Below, piece by piece: positions 46,494 through 55,242 of a stretch of DNA of 64,000 nt; position 1 is the first letter of the stretch; each line of letters opens with the position of its first letter. Position numbers and translations under genes: made by a program. Below the pieces are notes generated by a model. The model searched no databases, was not told where the DNA came from, and saw only the letters and a program-made list of their open reading frames with translations. Source of the DNA: Limnohabitans sp. WS1 (GTDB lineage Bacteria; Pseudomonadota; Gammaproteobacteria; Burkholderiales; Burkholderiaceae_C); the NCBI RefSeq assembly GCF_003063265.1, contig NZ_NERU01000001.1:310001-374000 (forward strand). The letters run 5' to 3'.

Positions 46494-47528
46494 TTACTTC
46501 TTGCCTTTGGGCAGGATGTCCAGCTCTTTGGCGGTGGGCAAGAACGAGCCGTTCCAGATGTCTTCAGACTTGACGCGGGTCTTGGTGTTGAAGGCATCCG
46601 ACACTTGCGAAGCCATCAGCGTCATGCGGGGGCCGTTGATCTGGCCAAAGCCTTCGGCGCGGGCCGAGGGGCTGTTGATCACGGTGTCAATGGCCAGTTG
46701 CAGGCGGCGGGTTTCGAGCGCCACGTTGATGATGCCGTCGCGGGCCTTGACCGATTCAATGGCTTTGGCGGGGTCGGCCATCACGTCCTTGGCACCCTTG
46801 GTGAAGGCGGCCAGGAACGCTTTCACAGCGGCTGGGTTTTCTTTCAGGATCTTGGGCGAGGCGATGATCGCGTTGCCATACAACTTGACGCCGAAATCGG
46901 GGTACTGCATGACCACCACGTCTTCGGCTTTCACGCCACGCGCTTCGATGTTGAGCAGCGAGGTGAAGGTGAAGCCGGTGATGGCGTCCACGTCACCGCG
47001 CACCAACATGGTTTCGCGCAGCGGTGGGTCCATGGCCGTCCAAGCCACGTTGCCGATGCCGTTGGCTTTCTGGAAGATGGGGAAGGCGCGGCGGCCAGCG
47101 TCAAACACGGGCGCACCCAGCTTCTTGCCGGCCAGGTCAGCGGGGGTCTTGATGCCGGACTTCTTCAACGCCATCACCGAGGCGGGGGTGTTGTTGTAGA
47201 CCATCATGATGGCCACAGGCTTGTTGGGGGCGTCGGGGTTGTTGGCGTGGAATTCCATCAGGGCGGCCAAGTCGGCAAAGCCCAAGTCATAGGTGCCCGA
47301 AGCCACGCGAGTCACCGCGCCACCCGAGCCGTTGCCTGAGTCCACCGTCACGTCCAGTTTGGCGTCCTTGAAATAGCCTTTGGCCGCAGGCAACAAGAAG
47401 AAAGCCGAAGGGCCTTCAAAGCGCCAGTCCATCTGAAATTTGATGGCCGTAGATTGGGCTTGTGCCAAACCAAAAGAGGCAACAGCAGCCAATGCGGCCG
47501 TGGCCTTGAGTAAGAAACGCTTGTTCAT
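46494..47528 (-). CDS. ABC transporter substrate-binding protein, NMT1/THI5-like
   Basis: Periplasmic receptor of the NMT1/SsuA class, which includes binders of pyrimidines, taurine, nitrate and purine derivatives. 344 residues from ATG 47528 (GGAG 8 bases before), leader FLLKATAALAAVASFGLAQA, mature start KFQMDWRFEGPSAFFLLPAAKGYFKDAKLDVTV, then GGAVTRVASGTYDLGFADL and DAITGFTFTSLLNIEARG. A strongly structured leader lies just upstream. First gene of receptor-ATPase-permease-ureD. Confidence 0.9.
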   Translation of the reverse strand: MNKRFLLKATAALAAVASFGLAQAQSTAIKFQMDWRFEGPSAFFLLPAAKGYFKDAKLDVTVDSGNGSGGAVTRVASGTYDLGFADLAALMEFHANNPDAPNKPVAIMMVYNNTPASVMALKKSGIKTPADLAGKKLGAPVFDAGRRAFPIFQKANGIGNVAWTAMDPPLRETMLVRGDVDAITGFTFTSLLNIEARGVKAEDVVVMQYPDFGVKLYGNAIIASPKILKENPAAVKAFLAAFTKGAKDVMADPAKAIESVKARDGIINVALETRRLQLAIDTVINSPSARAEGFGQINGPRMTLMASQVSDAFNTKTRVKSEDIWNGSFLPTAKELDILPKGKK

Positions 47529-47556
47529 GAGGGGCTCCAGGGTCAAATAAACGGTG

Positions 47557-47631
47557 AATCTTGTCTAGCAAATTCGGTGCCATTATCGACCATGGTCCTG
47601 ACGCTGAATGTCAGGTCCATCCCCTAGAGAT
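47557..47631 (-). promoter_or_regulatory. Structured leader; candidate NMT1-motif (xanthine-I) riboswitch
   Basis: On the minus strand, CCTGAC-ATTCAGC-GTCAGG (47597-47615) forms a 6-pair hairpin, followed at once by CCAT-GGTCGATA-ATGG (47580-47595). ATCTCTAG (47624-47631) can pair with CTAG and AGAT near 47557-47568 as an outer helix. NMT1-motif RNAs are known in front of NMT1-type receptor genes and bind xanthine/urate; I judge the match from structure and context, not from an alignment. Confidence 0.42.
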
Positions 47632-47711
47632 GCGGCTGAGATGCCCTGTTGGGGTGCCATTTTGTGACAAATTCGCACCAAAAAAGGGCTTTTGAGCTGT
47701 TCAAAGCGCAT

Positions 47712-47745
47712 GCAGCCCAGCCCCTGCGCACAGGGGCTGGGCTGC
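47712..47745. terminator. GC-rich hairpin after maeB
   Basis: GCAGCCCAGCCCCTG-CGCA-CAGGGGCTGGGCTGC, a perfect 15-pair stem nine bases beyond the maeB stop. No T tract; terminator by position. Confidence 0.6.
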
Positions 47746-47754
47746 TTGAGTGCC

Positions 47755-50055
47755 TCAATGGTGCGCTTGCGCCACGGCCAGGGCCGTCATGTTGAGCACC
47801 CGGCGCACGGTGGCTGCAGGCGTCAGGATGTGCGCGGTGCCGGCCGCCCCCATCAGGACCGGGCCCACGGTCACACCGCCGCTGGTGGTGGTTTTCATGA
47901 CGTTGTACAAAATGTTGGCCGCGTCCAAGTTGGGGCACACCAGCAAATTGGCCGAGCCGCTCAGGGTGCTGTCTTCCAAGTACACGTTGCGGATTTCAGG
48001 CTGCAGGGCGGCGTCGCCATGCAGCTCGCCGTCGCACTCGATCTCGGGGTGCTGCGCCACAAACAGGTCACGCGCTTGGCGCATCTTGCGGGCCGATGCC
48101 CGTTTGGACGAGCCGTAGCTCGAATGCGAAAGAAACGCTACCTTGGGCACGATGCCAAAGCGCTGAACTTCTTGAGCCGCCATGTAGGCGATCTCGGCCA
48201 GCTGCTCGGCGCTGGGGTCCTCATTCACATAGGTGTCGGTGATGAACAGCGGCCCCAAGTCGCTCATGAGTGCGTTCACGGCGGCGTAGTTGGTCACGCC
48301 CGCACGTTTGCCCAAAATGCTGTCGATGCGTTCCAGGTGCGTCATGTAGCTGCCTGTCAGGCCGCAGATCAGGCCATCGGCATCTCCCAGCGACACCATC
48401 AAGGCACCAATGATGGTGTTGGAGCGGCGCACCGCCGCCTTGGCCACCGCAGGCGTGGCGCCGTTGCGCTTCATCAGCTGGTGGTAGTGCTCCCAATACT
48501 GGCGAAAACGTGCATCGTCTTCAGGGTTGACGTTGTCCACGTCCACGCCCAAGCGCATGCGCAGCCCGGCTTTTTCGATGCGGGCAGCGATCACGCCGGG
48601 GCGGCCGATCAGGATCGGGTGGGCCACTTTTTCATCGATGGCCATTTGGGCGGCACGCAGGGCACGCTCGTCTTCGCCGTCGGCATAGGCCACGCGTTTG
48701 GCGTCTTGCGGCACCGCCTTGGCGGCATTGAAGATGGGGCGCATCAGGATGCCCGTTTGCGTCACAAAGCTTTGCAGCTGCTGGCGGTAGGCGTCCATGT
48801 CGGTGATGGGGCGCGTGGCCACACCGGAGTCGGCGGCGGCCTGGGCCACGGCCGGGGCGATGCGCAAAATCAGGCGAGAGTCAAACGGCGTGGGGATCAG
48901 GTAGTCGCGCCCAAAAGACAGTTCTTTGCCCGCGTAGGCGCTGGCCACTTCTTCGCTGATGTCGGCCTTGGCCAGGTCGGCAATCTGGCGCACGCAGGCG
49001 AGCTTCATGGCCTCGGTGATCTTGGTCGCGCCGCAGTCCAGGGCCCCCCGGAAGATGTAGGGGAAACACAGCACGTTGTTGACCTGGTTCGGGTAGTCCG
49101 AGCGGCCGGTGGCGATGATGCAGTCGGGGCGGGCGGCTTTGGCCAGCTCGGGGCGGATTTCAGGCTCGGGGTTGGCCAGCGCCAAAATCACCGGGTCGCG
49201 GGCCATGGTCTTGATCATGTCCACCGTCATCACGCCGGGGGCCGAGCAGCCCAGGAACACATCGGCGCCGTTGACCGCATCGGCCAGCGTGCGGGCGTCG
49301 GTCTTTTGCGCGTAGCGGGCTTTGGATTCGTCGTAGCCACCGGGGCGACCTTCGTAGATCACGCCTTTGGAGTCGCAGACAAAAATGTTCTCGATCTTGA
49401 CGCCTAGGCCCACCATCACATCGAGGCAGGCGATGGACGCAGCGCCTGCGCCCGAGACGGCCAGCTTGATGCTGCCAATGTCTTTGCCCACCAGTTCCAG
49501 GCCGTTGAGCATAGCGGCCGAGGCGATGATGGCCGTGCCGTGCTGGTCGTCGTGGAAGACCGGGATGTTCATGCGCTCGCGCAGCTTCTTCTCGATGTAG
49601 AAGCACTCGGGCGCCTTGATGTCTTCGAGGTTGATGCCGCCCAGGGTGGGTTCCATGGCGGCGATGATGTCTACCAGCTTGTCCGGGTCGCGCTCGGCCA
49701 GCTCGATGTCGAACACGTCAATGCCCGCGAACTTCTTGAACAGGCAGCCCTTGCCCTCCATCACGGGCTTGGCCGCCAGTGGGCCAATGTCGCCCAGGCC
49801 CAACACGGCCGTGCCGTTGGTGATCACCGCCACCAGATTGCCACGCGAGGTGTACTCGGCCGCTTTGGACGGGTCGGCCTCAATGTCCAGGCAGGGATAA
49901 GCCACGCCGGGCGAATAGGCCAGCGACAAATCGCGCTGGTTGGACAGGGGCTTGGTCGGGTTGACTGAAACCTTGCCGCGTGTGGGAAAGCGGTGGTAAT
50001 CGCGGGCCGCGTCGCGCAGGGCTTCTTCGGCGGGGGAGAGTGGTTTTTGGCTCAT
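47755..50055 (-). CDS. maeB: NADP-dependent malic enzyme with phosphotransacetylase-like domain
   Basis: Oxidatively decarboxylates malate to pyruvate, giving NADPH. 766 residues, the size of the large hybrid MaeB. N-terminal malic domain ([42 protein letters not shown], about 50-90; catalytic tyrosine in AYSPGVA region), NAD(P) domain ([20 protein letters not shown], about 205) and, from about 430 on, a phosphate acetyltransferase-like domain believed regulatory ([32 protein letters not shown]). Single gene with its own terminator. Confidence 0.96.
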   Translation of the reverse strand: MSQKPLSPAEEALRDAARDYHRFPTRGKVSVNPTKPLSNQRDLSLAYSPGVAYPCLDIEADPSKAAEYTSRGNLVAVITNGTAVLGLGDIGPLAAKPVMEGKGCLFKKFAGIDVFDIELAERDPDKLVDIIAAMEPTLGGINLEDIKAPECFYIEKKLRERMNIPVFHDDQHGTAIIASAAMLNGLELVGKDIGSIKLAVSGAGAASIACLDVMVGLGVKIENIFVCDSKGVIYEGRPGGYDESKARYAQKTDARTLADAVNGADVFLGCSAPGVMTVDMIKTMARDPVILALANPEPEIRPELAKAARPDCIIATGRSDYPNQVNNVLCFPYIFRGALDCGATKITEAMKLACVRQIADLAKADISEEVASAYAGKELSFGRDYLIPTPFDSRLILRIAPAVAQAAADSGVATRPITDMDAYRQQLQSFVTQTGILMRPIFNAAKAVPQDAKRVAYADGEDERALRAAQMAIDEKVAHPILIGRPGVIAARIEKAGLRMRLGVDVDNVNPEDDARFRQYWEHYHQLMKRNGATPAVAKAAVRRSNTIIGALMVSLGDADGLICGLTGSYMTHLERIDSILGKRAGVTNYAAVNALMSDLGPLFITDTYVNEDPSAEQLAEIAYMAAQEVQRFGIVPKVAFLSHSSYGSSKRASARKMRQARDLFVAQHPEIECDGELHGDAALQPEIRNVYLEDSTLSGSANLLVCPNLDAANILYNVMKTTTSGGVTVGPVLMGAAGTAHILTPAATVRRVLNMTALAVAQAHH

Positions 50056-50140
50056 GGAAAGTGTCTCGTTGGCTCAGTAAGGGAATCCATTAGAAAGCGT
50101 AACCCATTTGGAGGACCGAATACCCTGCGGATTACCTGCA

Positions 50141-50177
50141 TAAAAAGCAAAAAAGCCAAGCGCTGGGCTTGGCTTTT
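50141..50177 (-). terminator. Rho-independent terminator of the NCS2 permease gene
   Basis: On the minus strand AAAAGCCAAGC and GCTTGGCTTTTTT form a stem around CCAG/CGC bases and run into a T-rich tail (complement of 50141-50154). It follows the permease stop by about 70 bases. Confidence 0.82.
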
Positions 50178-50247
50178 GGAGGGCTTGTTGGGAGAAATCA
50201 TGCCGCACCCGGCGTGACCGGGTGGCCATGACTTCTGCCGCACCATC

Positions 50248-51729
50248 TCAATGCGAGTCGGCTTGTTTGGCCGCTTCGATGGCGTCGCTGCTGTCGCCCT
50301 TGGAGCCGTTGAAGTACAGGTTCAAGAGCACAGCGCTGATGGAGGCCAACAAGATGCCCGACTCGATCAGGGGGTGGATGCTGTGGGGCATCCACTGCAA
50401 ATAGCGCGGTGCAATCAGCGGGATCATGCCAAAGCCGATCGAAATCGCCACGATGAACAGGTTGTTGCGGTTGCCCTTGTAGTCCACGTTGGCCAGAATG
50501 CGGATGCCGGTGGCGGCCACCATGCCGAACATCACCAAGCCCGCGCCGCCGAGCACAAAAGTGGGCAGCGACTCGACCAGGGCCGCCATTTTGGGCAGCA
50601 GACCCAGAACGATCAGGATCACGCCGCCTGCCACGCAGACGAAACGGCTTTTCACGCCCGTCACACCCACCAGGCCCACGTTTTGCGAGAAGCTGGTGTA
50701 GGGGAAGGTGTTGAAAATGCCGCCGATCAGGGTGCCCAGGCCGTCGGTGCGCAGACCTGCGGTGAGCATCTTTTGATCCACTTTTTTGCCGGTCAAGTCA
50801 CCCAAAGCGAGGAACATGCCGGTCGACTCGATCATCACCACGATCATCACCAAGGTCATGGTCAGGATCAGGATCGGGTCAAAAACAGGGGCGGCAATTT
50901 CAAAAGGCAGCACCAGGTCAAACCAGCCGGCTTTGCCGACTTTGTCGAAATTCATGAGGCCTGCGGCCGTGGCCACGATGCCACCGATCACGATGCCCAG
51001 CAGGACCGAAATGTTGGCCACAAAGCCACGGGCGTACTTGGCAATCAACAAGATGGACACCAACACAATGGCAGCAATGCCGATGTGCGAGAGCTGTGCG
51101 TACTTGGGGTTGGGCACCGAGCCCACGATGTTCATGCCCGCTGGGACTGGAGGCACCGCGCCTGTGCTGGCCGCTTGTTTGGCGGCATCGAGCCAAGCCA
51201 GGTGTTCCGGGTTAGGGATGCTGGGCGCTGTGGGGCCAAAGGGGTTGCCAAAAATCCAGTTGATGCCCACACGCATCAGGCTGATGCCGATGACGGCAAT
51301 GATGGTGCCGGTGACGACAGGCGGGAAAAACCGCAACATTCGACTGACTATCGGCGCAATCAAGATCGATATCACCCCCGCGCCAATGATGGCACCAAAG
51401 ATCAGCCCCGCGCCTTGCACGCCCGGGTTGTTGTTGGCCATGGCCACCATCGGGGCCACAGACGCAAACGTCACGCCCATCATCACGGGCAGTTTGATGC
51501 CAAACCACTGTGTGGCACCCAGCGATTGGATCAGCGTGACCAAACCGCAGCAAAACAGGTCGGCCGAAATCAGCATCGCCACTTGTTCAGGGCTGAGCTT
51601 GAGGGCGCGGCCCACGATCAGGGGCACGGCCACCGCGCCGGCGTACATTACCAGCACATGTTGCAGGCCCAAAGCGGCGAGCTTGCCATTGGGCAAATGC
51701 TCGTCCACGGGGTGGATGGTTGAACTCAT
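50248..51729 (-). CDS. NCS2 family purine (xanthine/urate) permease
   Basis: Proton-coupled nucleobase symporter of the inner membrane, 493 residues from ATG 51729. LAALGLQHVLVMYAGAVAVPLIVGRAL near the N-terminus is the NCS2 signature, with the QH pair, and TRTDGLGTLIGGIFNTFPYTSFSQNVGLVGVTGVKSR covers the substrate-binding motif 1 region (NTFPYTSFSQN), a pattern of xanthine and urate transporters rather than UraA. About 14 helices. Upstream lies the TGTATACA site, so it is probably in the purine regulon. Confidence 0.9.
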   Translation of the reverse strand: MSSTIHPVDEHLPNGKLAALGLQHVLVMYAGAVAVPLIVGRALKLSPEQVAMLISADLFCCGLVTLIQSLGATQWFGIKLPVMMGVTFASVAPMVAMANNNPGVQGAGLIFGAIIGAGVISILIAPIVSRMLRFFPPVVTGTIIAVIGISLMRVGINWIFGNPFGPTAPSIPNPEHLAWLDAAKQAASTGAVPPVPAGMNIVGSVPNPKYAQLSHIGIAAIVLVSILLIAKYARGFVANISVLLGIVIGGIVATAAGLMNFDKVGKAGWFDLVLPFEIAAPVFDPILILTMTLVMIVVMIESTGMFLALGDLTGKKVDQKMLTAGLRTDGLGTLIGGIFNTFPYTSFSQNVGLVGVTGVKSRFVCVAGGVILIVLGLLPKMAALVESLPTFVLGGAGLVMFGMVAATGIRILANVDYKGNRNNLFIVAISIGFGMIPLIAPRYLQWMPHSIHPLIESGILLASISAVLLNLYFNGSKGDSSDAIEAAKQADSH

Positions 51730-52080
51730 GGAGGGGTCTCCTGAAAAGTAAACAGAGGGGAAAACTGCAAAGAAACTAGATGTGTGCCTCTTTGTGTTCC
51801 AAACTGTATACAAAATAGAATGCGATGTGGATGCGTGAAAACCCTGTAATGACCCAGGTCAGACGATTTGCATCGGGCGGCAGACCGTCGCTGGTGCATG
51901 AGGGGGCATGCCAACCGGTGCGCCTTGGCGTGCGCTGGGCCAACTCAGCGCCAGAGGGTGAATCGATCGCGTAACATGAGCGTTCACGCCATGGGCGTGA
52001 CACCACCTGCCTTCGAGGCATTGGAGCCCCGCTCCTCGTATGCGCCGACAGGTTTCTCCCTTCATTCACGGAAGTCCTTT
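51730..52080. other. Divergent control region between permease and flavoprotein genes
   Basis: 351 bases without a gene. It holds the TGTATACA palindrome (51805-51812) and, closer to the flavoprotein, a short hairpin CACGCC-ATG-GGCGTG (51985-51999). Both flanking promoters must lie here. Confidence 0.6.
51805..51812. promoter_or_regulatory. Candidate GntR operator (site 2)
   Basis: TGTATACA, 76 bases before the permease start. Same core as sites 1 and 3. Confidence 0.5.
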
Positions 52081-53415
52081 ATGACCCCCGCACGTCGCAC
52101 CCTCCTCAAGGGCGCGGCAGCACTGGGCGCGCTGTCTGCTGCGTCCCGTGCTGTCATCGCTCAGCCATTTTTGTTTTCACCCACCACCGAGCTGATGCCC
52201 AAGGGCAAAAAACGCCGCGTGCTCATTTTGGGCGGCGGCTGGGGTGGCCTGGCCACTGCACGCCATTTGCGCGAAGACGCCCCCGACCTCGAAGTCGTGC
52301 TGCTCGAAAAGAACCCCATCTTCTGGTCCTGCCCGCTGAGCAACAAATGGCTGGTGGACGTGGTGGACACGTCTTTCCTTGTGCACTCGTACACGGCCGC
52401 GGCCGAACGCATGGGCTACACCTTTGTGCAGACCGAAATCACCGACATCGACCGCGACAAAAAGCGCGTGCACACCGCGCAGGGCTTTGTGGACTACGAC
52501 TGGTTGGTGGTGTCCGCTGGCATTCGCGTGACCTACGAGCCCTGGTTTGGCAACGACCGTGCAGCGGCGGCCTACACCCAAAAGCATTTTTCCAGCGCCT
52601 ATGTACCCAGCTCTGAGCACCTGGCGCTCAAGCAAAAAATCAAAGGCTTCAAGGGTGGCACGTTTGTGATGACGCTGCCCCCGCCACCGCACCGCTGCCC
52701 GCCCTCGCCCTACGAGCGGGCTTGCCTGATGGCTGACCATTTCAAGCGCAACAAGATCCCGGCCAAGATTTTGATCCTCGACCCCAAGCCCCGCATCATG
52801 CCCATTGGCGGCGGCTACCGCATGGCTTTTGACGAGCTTTACCACGACACCATCACCTACGTGCCCAACGCGGGCGTGAAAGAGCTGGACCCTTACAACA
52901 AGGTCGTCAAGACGATGGCAGGCGACTTCAAGTTCGACGATGCCATCTTCATGGGCCACCACCAAGCGGCCGATCTGGTCTGGAAAATGGGCGCCATTGG
53001 CAAAACACCGGACGGCAAACCCAGCACCTGGGCGGCAGTGCACCCCGAGTTCTACAACCTGAAGGACGACCCGAGCGTGTTTGTGATTGGCGACAGCGTG
53101 GGCGCGGTGTCGCCGCAGTTTGGCCACTACCCCAAGAGTGGCCATGTGGCCAACCGCATGGGCCGCAGCGTGTCGACCTACATCGCGCAGCAATCCAAAA
53201 ACCAGGCCATGAAGCCGCTCATCATCGACAACCTGTGCTTCATGCTGGTGAACACCGAACCGCTCGAAGCCATCAGCGTGAAGTTTGATTACAAGATGGG
53301 CCCCGAGGGCCACATCCTGCAAACCGTGACCGACGACAACTTCCGCCGCCCCGCTCTGTGGCAAGAAGATTTGCAGTGGTACGGCAGCATGGTGAAGGAC
53401 TTCACCGGAGGGTGA
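52081..53415 (+). CDS. SoxF/FccB-like flavoprotein (sulfide dehydrogenase type), Tat-exported
   Basis: Periplasmic FAD protein of the flavocytochrome c sulfide dehydrogenase/SQR group, 444 residues from ATG 52081. Twin-arginine leader ARRTLLKGAAALGALSAA, FAD motif VLILGGGWGGLATARHL (47-63), and both redox-active cysteines expected of FccB: C206 in HRCPPSPYERAC and C386 in DNLCFML. FVIGDSVGAVSPQFGHYPKSG binds FAD. No cytochrome c subunit gene is adjacent. It shares its upstream region with the purine permease; sulfide oxidation versus another periplasmic redox role is open. Confidence 0.85.
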   Translation: MTPARRTLLKGAAALGALSAASRAVIAQPFLFSPTTELMPKGKKRRVLILGGGWGGLATARHLREDAPDLEVVLLEKNPIFWSCPLSNKWLVDVVDTSFLVHSYTAAAERMGYTFVQTEITDIDRDKKRVHTAQGFVDYDWLVVSAGIRVTYEPWFGNDRAAAAYTQKHFSSAYVPSSEHLALKQKIKGFKGGTFVMTLPPPPHRCPPSPYERACLMADHFKRNKIPAKILILDPKPRIMPIGGGYRMAFDELYHDTITYVPNAGVKELDPYNKVVKTMAGDFKFDDAIFMGHHQAADLVWKMGAIGKTPDGKPSTWAAVHPEFYNLKDDPSVFVIGDSVGAVSPQFGHYPKSGHVANRMGRSVSTYIAQQSKNQAMKPLIIDNLCFMLVNTEPLEAISVKFDYKMGPEGHILQTVTDDNFRRPALWQEDLQWYGSMVKDFTGG

Positions 53416-53494
53416 TTGTTGGTGGCTCCGTGACGCTGAGGTGCGAAACATGGAGCCATGATCCCCATTGATCGATCGGCAGCCCGACCTTGGG

Positions 53495-54337
53495 TCAAGT
53501 TTGAATCAAGGGAAACAGCGCATGGTCCATCGGCACGCCTGCGGCCAGCTCTTGGTCCAGCCCGGGGAAGGGCGGTGAAGTCACCCAAGGGCGCGGCGCA
53601 TGGGTCATGTCGTCACCCAAAAAGCGCACCGAGTACACGCGCCTGCGCTGCGTGCCGTCCACGCCTGCTGAGGCGTGCAGGCTGAGCATGTGAAAACACA
53701 CCAAATCGCCCGGCTGCAAGTCCCAGCCCAAGATGGGGAAGTCTTCGCGGTGCTTGTCGATGTCGGGCAACTCGGCCAGCGAGCCTTCGGGGAACCATTT
53801 GGCCTGGTTCGTCATGAAGGTGCGCGGCATGAGCCAGGGGCCACGGTGTGAGCCCGCGACAAACTCCAGCGTGGAGGGGCGGGACACCGGGTCCACCGGA
53901 ATCCAGAAGCTGATGTTTTGCAGACCGTCCACGTTGTAATAAGGCTGGTCCTGGTGCCAGGGCGTGCGCTGGCGCGTGCCGGGTTCCTTGACCAACAGGT
54001 GGTCGTGGTACAGACGCACCGTCTGGCTTTGCATCAACCGCTGGGCCAGTGCGGCCAGGGGCGTGTCGAAGATGAAGCGCTTGAACTGCGGGATGTCCTG
54101 CCAGTTGCAAAAGTCCTCAAAAAAGCGCCCCGGGTCGTCCGGCCGACTGGCCACCATGCCGCGTGGGCTGGGGTGGGCCAAGTTGGCCTCGATGCCGTCA
54201 CGCAGCAGGGCCACTTCTTCGGGCGTGAACAAGTTGCGGATGCACACCGCGCCATCGCGCTGGTAGTCGGCCACGTCCTGGTCGGTGGTGCAGGCCTGCA
54301 CACGCTGGCGCAGGGTGTTGAGGTCAGGTGAGGTCAT
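53495..54337 (-). CDS. Phytanoyl-CoA dioxygenase (PhyH) family protein
   Basis: Fe(II)/2-oxoglutarate-dependent oxygenase-like, 280 residues from ATG 54337. The facial triad is visible: WHQDQPYY (His and Asp, about 140) and the distal His in LVCFHMLSLHAS (about 225), with an arginine RRRVYSVRFLGDD for 2-oxoglutarate. Substrates in this family include phosphonates, ectoine and small metabolites; nothing here decides. It follows the ParD-like gene by five bases and so may be transcribed from the toxin-antitoxin-like genes, probably by chance. Confidence 0.85.
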   Translation of the reverse strand: MTSPDLNTLRQRVQACTTDQDVADYQRDGAVCIRNLFTPEEVALLRDGIEANLAHPSPRGMVASRPDDPGRFFEDFCNWQDIPQFKRFIFDTPLAALAQRLMQSQTVRLYHDHLLVKEPGTRQRTPWHQDQPYYNVDGLQNISFWIPVDPVSRPSTLEFVAGSHRGPWLMPRTFMTNQAKWFPEGSLAELPDIDKHREDFPILGWDLQPGDLVCFHMLSLHASAGVDGTQRRRVYSVRFLGDDMTHAPRPWVTSPPFPGLDQELAAGVPMDHALFPLIQT

Positions 54338-54342
54338 ATCGT

Positions 54343-54573
54343 TCAAGGTTGGTCAGTGGAGGCGGGCACAAACGGCTTAGCCAACTCGGGATTTTGCCTG
54401 CGTGCAACGATGAGATCGCGAACAAAAGCGGTTGGTAAATCTGGGTTGTCGAGCCCAGCTTTACCTACCATGGCCCAGAGATTGATCTGTTCAGCGATGG
54501 TTTGACGCTCAGCCACGGCATAGGCCTTGGCTTGGCTGTAAAGCCCATCGTGGATGTTCACTGGTTTGCCCAT
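54343..54573 (-). CDS. ParD-like antitoxin family protein
   Basis: A 76-residue protein, MGKPVNIHDGLYSQAKAYAV, then ERQTIAEQINLWAMVGKAGLDNPDLP, matching the pattern of the ParD_like family (short ribbon-helix-helix-related proteins with an INLWAxIGK helix). The 33 residues that the open frame adds upstream are not part of the family. It lies 49 bases after the PIN-like gene. No RelE/ParE-type toxin adjoins, so it may be an orphan or pair with the PIN-like protein. Confidence 0.7.
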   Translation of the reverse strand: MGKPVNIHDGLYSQAKAYAVAERQTIAEQINLWAMVGKAGLDNPDLPTAFVRDLIVARRQNPELAKPFVPASTDQP

Positions 54574-54622
54574 GGCGATCACCTTTGAAGGAAAAAAATG
54601 GCGTGGCGCTGAACTTGGAAAG

Positions 54623-55216
54623 TTAAGCGTGAATGAAACTCGCTTGATTTTTGAGTTCTTCAAGGTAGACACTCAACACCTCACGGGCGTGAGCCTCACT
54701 TCGCGCTGGCCCAAAAGTCATTTTCAACACCTTATCTGAATCCACACCCAGACTCGCCTTGTCATTGATCACCAGGTAACCAAAATGATCCATCAAGCCC
54801 AGCATGACGGACTCTAAGCAATCCGTACGCGTCTGGTTGAGGCGCAAGGAAAGGTTCAAATCACCTGAAACCATCCTTGCAATCTGCCGCAAAGCGCGTT
54901 TATCGCCTGTCACCAGCCGCGTGATGCGATGGTCTTCGACCAAGACAGCCAACATCTGCCGTTCACCCTCATCCAGCTGTTCGTAGCGCTCCAATAGCTC
55001 AATCGAGGCTTTAGGAATGGGCTGAGTCTTGAGCAAGAATGCTTCAAGGCAATCCAGAGCTGCGGGGTTGTTTTTGAGCTTCTTGCGGAGGACAAAAGGA
55101 ATGCTCGGGATGACCCAAACTTCGGCTGGCGGTGACCCGATCCACTCCAAAAAAGAATTCAAAAGATCACAACATGCCAATTTGTGGACGATGTCGTTGT
55201 CGGCCAGGATGATCAT
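54623..55216 (-). CDS. PIN-like domain protein, possible toxin nuclease
   Basis: 197 residues from ATG 55216. MIILADNDIVHKLACCDLL has acidic residues at the first PIN position (D6/D8); LDEGERQMLAVLVED (about 97) and RLVTGDKRALRQIA (about 115-128) supply the second and third acidic clusters of the PIN fold, which cuts RNA. Overall it resembles the uncharacterised PIN-like proteins encoded after ImmA/IrrE proteases. The gene begins 26 bases after the protease stop, so the two are probably one unit. Confidence 0.65.
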   Translation of the reverse strand: MIILADNDIVHKLACCDLLNSFLEWIGSPPAEVWVIPSIPFVLRKKLKNNPAALDCLEAFLLKTQPIPKASIELLERYEQLDEGERQMLAVLVEDHRITRLVTGDKRALRQIARMVSGDLNLSLRLNQTRTDCLESVMLGLMDHFGYLVINDKASLGVDSDKVLKMTFGPARSEAHAREVLSVYLEELKNQASFIHA

Positions 55217-55242
55217 CGCTGACAAGGCTCAAGTAAAGACGA

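Noticed and set aside
47557..47631. Guanidine-I (ykkC) riboswitch, because of a CTAGGG run before an SsuABC-type transporter
   Set aside because: The conserved GGGATAAAAGCCC-type segment is absent; hairpin order fits NMT1-motif RNA better.
47640..47670. Sigma-54 promoter before the NMT1 receptor (TGGCAC...GGGC on the minus strand)
   Set aside because: The GC element is two bases too far from GG; spacing is invariant in real sites.
47621..47675. Plus-strand CTGAGA and GGGGTGCC suggest a TPP riboswitch
   Set aside because: The elements are in the wrong order and on the strand opposite the receptor gene; the ACCTGATC part is missing.
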